A DNA stretch of 5,802 nt from Geobacter sp. (GTDB taxonomy: Bacteria; Desulfobacterota; Desulfuromonadia; Geobacterales; Geobacteraceae), in NCBI GenBank assembly GCA_003857395.1, contig RPRC01000299.1, positions 1 to 5,802 of the forward strand. Reading direction: 5' to 3'. The position numbers and the translations under genes are program-made. The notes under the pieces are model-generated. The model saw nothing but the letters and a program-made list of their open reading frames with translations, did no database searches and was not told where the DNA came from. Positions 5,283 to 5,802 of this stretch are shown piece after piece; within the stretch, counting starts at the first letter, position 1, and every line of letters begins with the position of its first letter.

Positions 5283-5607
5283 GAAAATACGAAAGGCTGA
5301 AAAATCGGCTTTAATATTTGGCTTCTGAGGGGTTTAATCTCAACGGGCGGTGCTAAGGCCTGGCCAAAAAGATTCGAGTTTATGCGCCCCATTTTTGATT
5401 GACCTGACAATTGAAATAGACTCTTCTAATAATAACCTGTATATCATACTAAAGTGGCTTGGAGGGTAATTGCCATAACAGACTGATTAACCAATGGAAA
5501 CTAATCAAATCAGGGGAGTCAACCTGTGACATATCACGGCTCATACGTAGTCTACTCATAGGTTGGGCTGCAGCTACAAACGTTATTGAACTATAGGGGG
5601 ATTGAGT
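5283..5607. other. non-coding leader between the insertion sequence and the exported-protein gene
   Basis: No gene is supportable in this 325-bp stretch. A possible sigma-70 promoter is CTGACA (5404-5409) with an 18-nt spacer to AATAAT (5428-5433), which would give a leader of roughly 170 nt. In that leader CTGATTA (5483-5489) can pair with TAATCA (5502-5507) or, as CTGATT, with AATCAG (5508-5513). CTGTGA (5524-5529) can pair with TCACGG (5534-5539) around CATA. AAAGGCT (5292-5298) mirrors AGCCTTT (2707-2713) across the insertion sequence. Confidence 0.45.
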
Positions 5608-5802
5608 ATGAAGACGAAGTTAGTAACACTGTTCGCAGTATTGCTGAGTATTTGGTGTGTGAATCCAATGTCGGTTCAAGCCGCAACCTCAGAGACAAGC
5701 CCAAGTGCAGTGGTGATGGACTATCTATCTGCTGCTGGGACATTGGATCCATCCTCAACAAAGGTTTTTCTGTCGAAAACATGCAAGTATGACATTGTCA
5801 CA
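5608..5802 (+). CDS. Sec-exported hypothetical protein, N-terminal part (cut by the window edge)
   Basis: The frame runs from ATG 5608 to the last base, giving 65 residues without a stop. The N-terminus is a clear Sec signal peptide: basic MKTK, a hydrophobic core LVTLFAVLLSIWCV, and a likely signal-peptidase I cleavage after SVQA (residue 25), with ATSE starting the mature protein. The single Cys in the core is not in a lipobox position. The mature part, SPSAVVMDYLSAAGTLDPSSTK followed by FLSKTCKYDIVT, has the layout seen at the start of small NTF2-like or DUF4878-like exported proteins (a helix, then a loop, then a second helix). That resemblance is only suggestive. A purine-rich GGGGGA (5596-5601) 6 nt upstream supports the start. 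Location would be periplasmic or extracellular. Function is unknown. Confidence 0.8.
   Translation, partial: MKTKLVTLFAVLLSIWCVNPMSVQAATSETSPSAVVMDYLSAAGTLDPSSTKVFLSKTCKYDIVT

Noticed and set aside
2715..5286. 4-bp target-site duplication CAAA/GAAA around the insertion sequence
   Set aside because: The first base differs, and longer comparisons agree less, so it cannot be claimed as a duplication.
5455..5473. Sigma-54 promoter (TGGC...TTGC)
   Set aside because: The spacing between the GG and GC elements is four bases too long, and the alternative GG is one base too short.
5525..5538. CRP/FNR-family operator (TGTGA-CATA-TCACG)
   Set aside because: The spacer between TGTGA and TCAC is 4 bp rather than the 6 bp of CRP sites, and it does not fit the FNR half-sites. 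It is better read as an RNA hairpin.
1..5802. CRISPR arrays, tRNA or rRNA genes, toxin-antitoxin pair
   Set aside because: No regularly spaced repeats, cloverleaf or rRNA-like sequence was seen. The small HTH gene could suggest an antitoxin, but its downstream partner is an oxidoreductase, not a toxin.

Overview
The window looks like an accessory or intergenic-rich stretch of a bacterial chromosome interrupted by one complete-looking IS21-family insertion sequence. The host is most likely a Desulfuromonadota/Geobacter-like bacterium. This is an inference from the look of the small PC4-like protein, the tiny XRE regulator (its IRKIREER... and TKRQIILALG... blocks) and the SagB-type dehydrogenase; I could not search a database, so the taxon is tentative.

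Layout, left to right. Positions 1-564 hold no convincing complete gene. There is a possible 3' end of a basic hypothetical protein (2-154), a run of four adjacent inverted repeats (181-258), a 10-bp tandem repeat (433-451) and a perfect DnaA-box 9-mer (485-493). A short PC4/p15-type ssDNA-binding protein follows (565-774, +) with a good Shine-Dalgarno sequence. Positions 775-1330 are gene-poor but carry two perfect palindromes of 12 and 16 bp. Next is a small XRE-type helix-turn-helix gene broken by an in-frame TAG (1331-1531, +). It lies 32 bp upstream of an intact SagB/ThcOx-type FMN-dependent nitroreductase-fold dehydrogenase (1564-2352, +), and the two look like a former operon. Positions 2353-2718 are non-coding and contain a strong rho-independent terminator (2648-2690).

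The insertion sequence occupies 2719-5282 on the minus strand. It has 12-bp perfect terminal inverted repeats beginning TG and ending CA, multiple internal copies of the terminal motif, istA (DDE transposase with an apparently intact catalytic triad) and istB (AAA+ helper ATPase with Walker A and B motifs). No exact target-site duplication flanks it. The sequence just outside it forms an inverted repeat, which suggests insertion into a hairpin. After the element comes a structured non-coding leader (5283-5607) and the start of a Sec-exported protein (5608 to the window end, +) that is cut by the window edge.

No CRISPR array, tRNA, rRNA or obvious defence or biosynthetic operon is visible. I found no convincing new system. 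The most interesting local items are the HTH/SagB pair with a dead regulator, the palindrome clusters in the gene-free spacers, and the IS insertion site.
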